DNA from: Pseudomonadota bacterium
GTDB taxonomy: Bacteria; Pseudomonadota; Gammaproteobacteria; Steroidobacterales; Steroidobacteraceae
Length of the DNA: 7,414 nucleotides
Reading direction: 5' to 3'
Assembly: GCA_021781775.1 (NCBI GenBank)
Contig: JAJXWE010000065.1
Location: 1-7,414, forward strand
The notes beneath the pieces are model-generated. The model saw nothing but the letters and a program-made list of their open reading frames with translations, had not been told where the DNA came from and searched no databases. Made by a program: the position numbers and the translations under genes. Shown piece after piece: positions 7,158 through 7,414 of this stretch; the stretch's first letter is position 1; each line of letters opens with the position of its first letter.

Positions 7158-7414
7158 ATGGCAGCCGCACCAACCCCTTCCTCTGCGTCCAATGCACGGG
7201 CGCACGCCCCCGAGCGCCCGGCTGGGCCGGCCGCGGAACAGAGTGGCCTGTTTCGCGCCTTCCTTGCCGGCCCCAGCGGCACCTTGGGAGACGCCTTCGC
7301 CAATCTCGAGCGCACGCCGGGCGTGCAGGTGATCGCTCGCCATCCGCGGCGCAACCTGCTCGCGGCCCGCATCGATTTCCCGCCGCAGGAGGGCGACGGA
7401 TATTGGGAACTCAC
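7158..7414 (+). CDS. Unrecognised protein, N-terminal part, cut by window edge
   Basis: An open frame from ATG at 7158 runs off the window without a stop, giving 85 residues beginning MAAAPTPSSASN. The first ~28 residues are Ala/Pro/Ser-rich and look disordered. They are followed by a more ordered part containing SGLFRAFLAGPSGTLGDAF and RHPRRNLLAARIDFP, ending GDGYWELT. There is no signal peptide or membrane helix. No earlier ATG, GTG or TTG was found in frame for about 100 bases upstream. The ribosome site is weak (GAGA three bases before the ATG). The balanced composition and high-GC third positions make it more convincing than the Arg/Cys-rich minus-strand frame over the same bases. I cannot name a family from this fragment. 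It reads divergently from the DMGDH-like gene. Confidence 0.55.
   Translation, partial: MAAAPTPSSASNARAHAPERPAGPAAEQSGLFRAFLAGPSGTLGDAFANLERTPGVQVIARHPRRNLLAARIDFPPQEGDGYWEL

Noticed and set aside
7091..7414. 107-codon minus-strand frame at the right edge
   Set aside because: Rich in Arg, Ser, Cys and Gly with no motif. The + strand frame over the same bases has a more protein-like composition and a plausible start.
1..7414. CRISPR array, tRNA, rRNA, insertion sequence or prophage signs
   Set aside because: No regularly spaced repeats, cloverleaf-like segments, transposase or integrase motifs, or att-like direct repeats were found on reading both strands.

Overview
This is a GC-rich window (about 60-65% by eye) with the dense, high-GC3 coding typical of Proteobacteria. 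A Caulobacter/sphingomonad-style TonB-dependent receptor, a TPR-sulfotransferase and a dimethylglycine-dehydrogenase-like flavoprotein together suggest a free-living gamma- or alphaproteobacterium, perhaps a soil or aquatic Steroidobacter/Nevskiales-like or sphingomonad-like organism. The phylum is a fair inference from gene content. The order is a guess.

Layout. (1) 1-2175 (+): the C-terminal ~724 residues of a TonB-dependent outer-membrane receptor, cut at the 5' edge inside the plug domain. (2) 2201-2221: a perfect 8-bp GC hairpin between convergent genes, with the stop codon of the next gene in its loop. (3) 2211-4235 (-): a complete 674-aa protein with an N-terminal TPR array and a C-terminal PAPS-dependent sulfotransferase domain. 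(4) 4236-4477: a 242-bp gap with two inverted repeats, one just past a tandem stop. (5) 4478-6913 (-): a complete 811-aa FAD/folate enzyme of the dimethylglycine/sarcosine dehydrogenase family. Its start is set by a clear AGGAG site, 15 bases inside the longest possible reading frame. (6) 6914-7157: a divergent intergenic region with a -10-like box and several small palindromes. (7) 7158-7414 (+): the start of an unrecognised gene that runs off the 3' edge.

The receptor and the sulfotransferase converge with only 35 bp between them, so a functional link is possible (import of a ligand, sulfation of a cell-surface or secreted product) but the sequence does not prove it. The DMGDH-like enzyme probably demethylates an N-methylated amine such as dimethylglycine or sarcosine, using covalent FAD and passing the one-carbon unit to tetrahydrofolate. 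It is probably transcribed separately from the sulfotransferase. I see no mobile element, CRISPR array, tRNA or rRNA, and no clear evidence of a new multi-gene system. The most distinctive items are the convergent receptor/TPR-sulfotransferase pair and the unassigned gene at the right edge.
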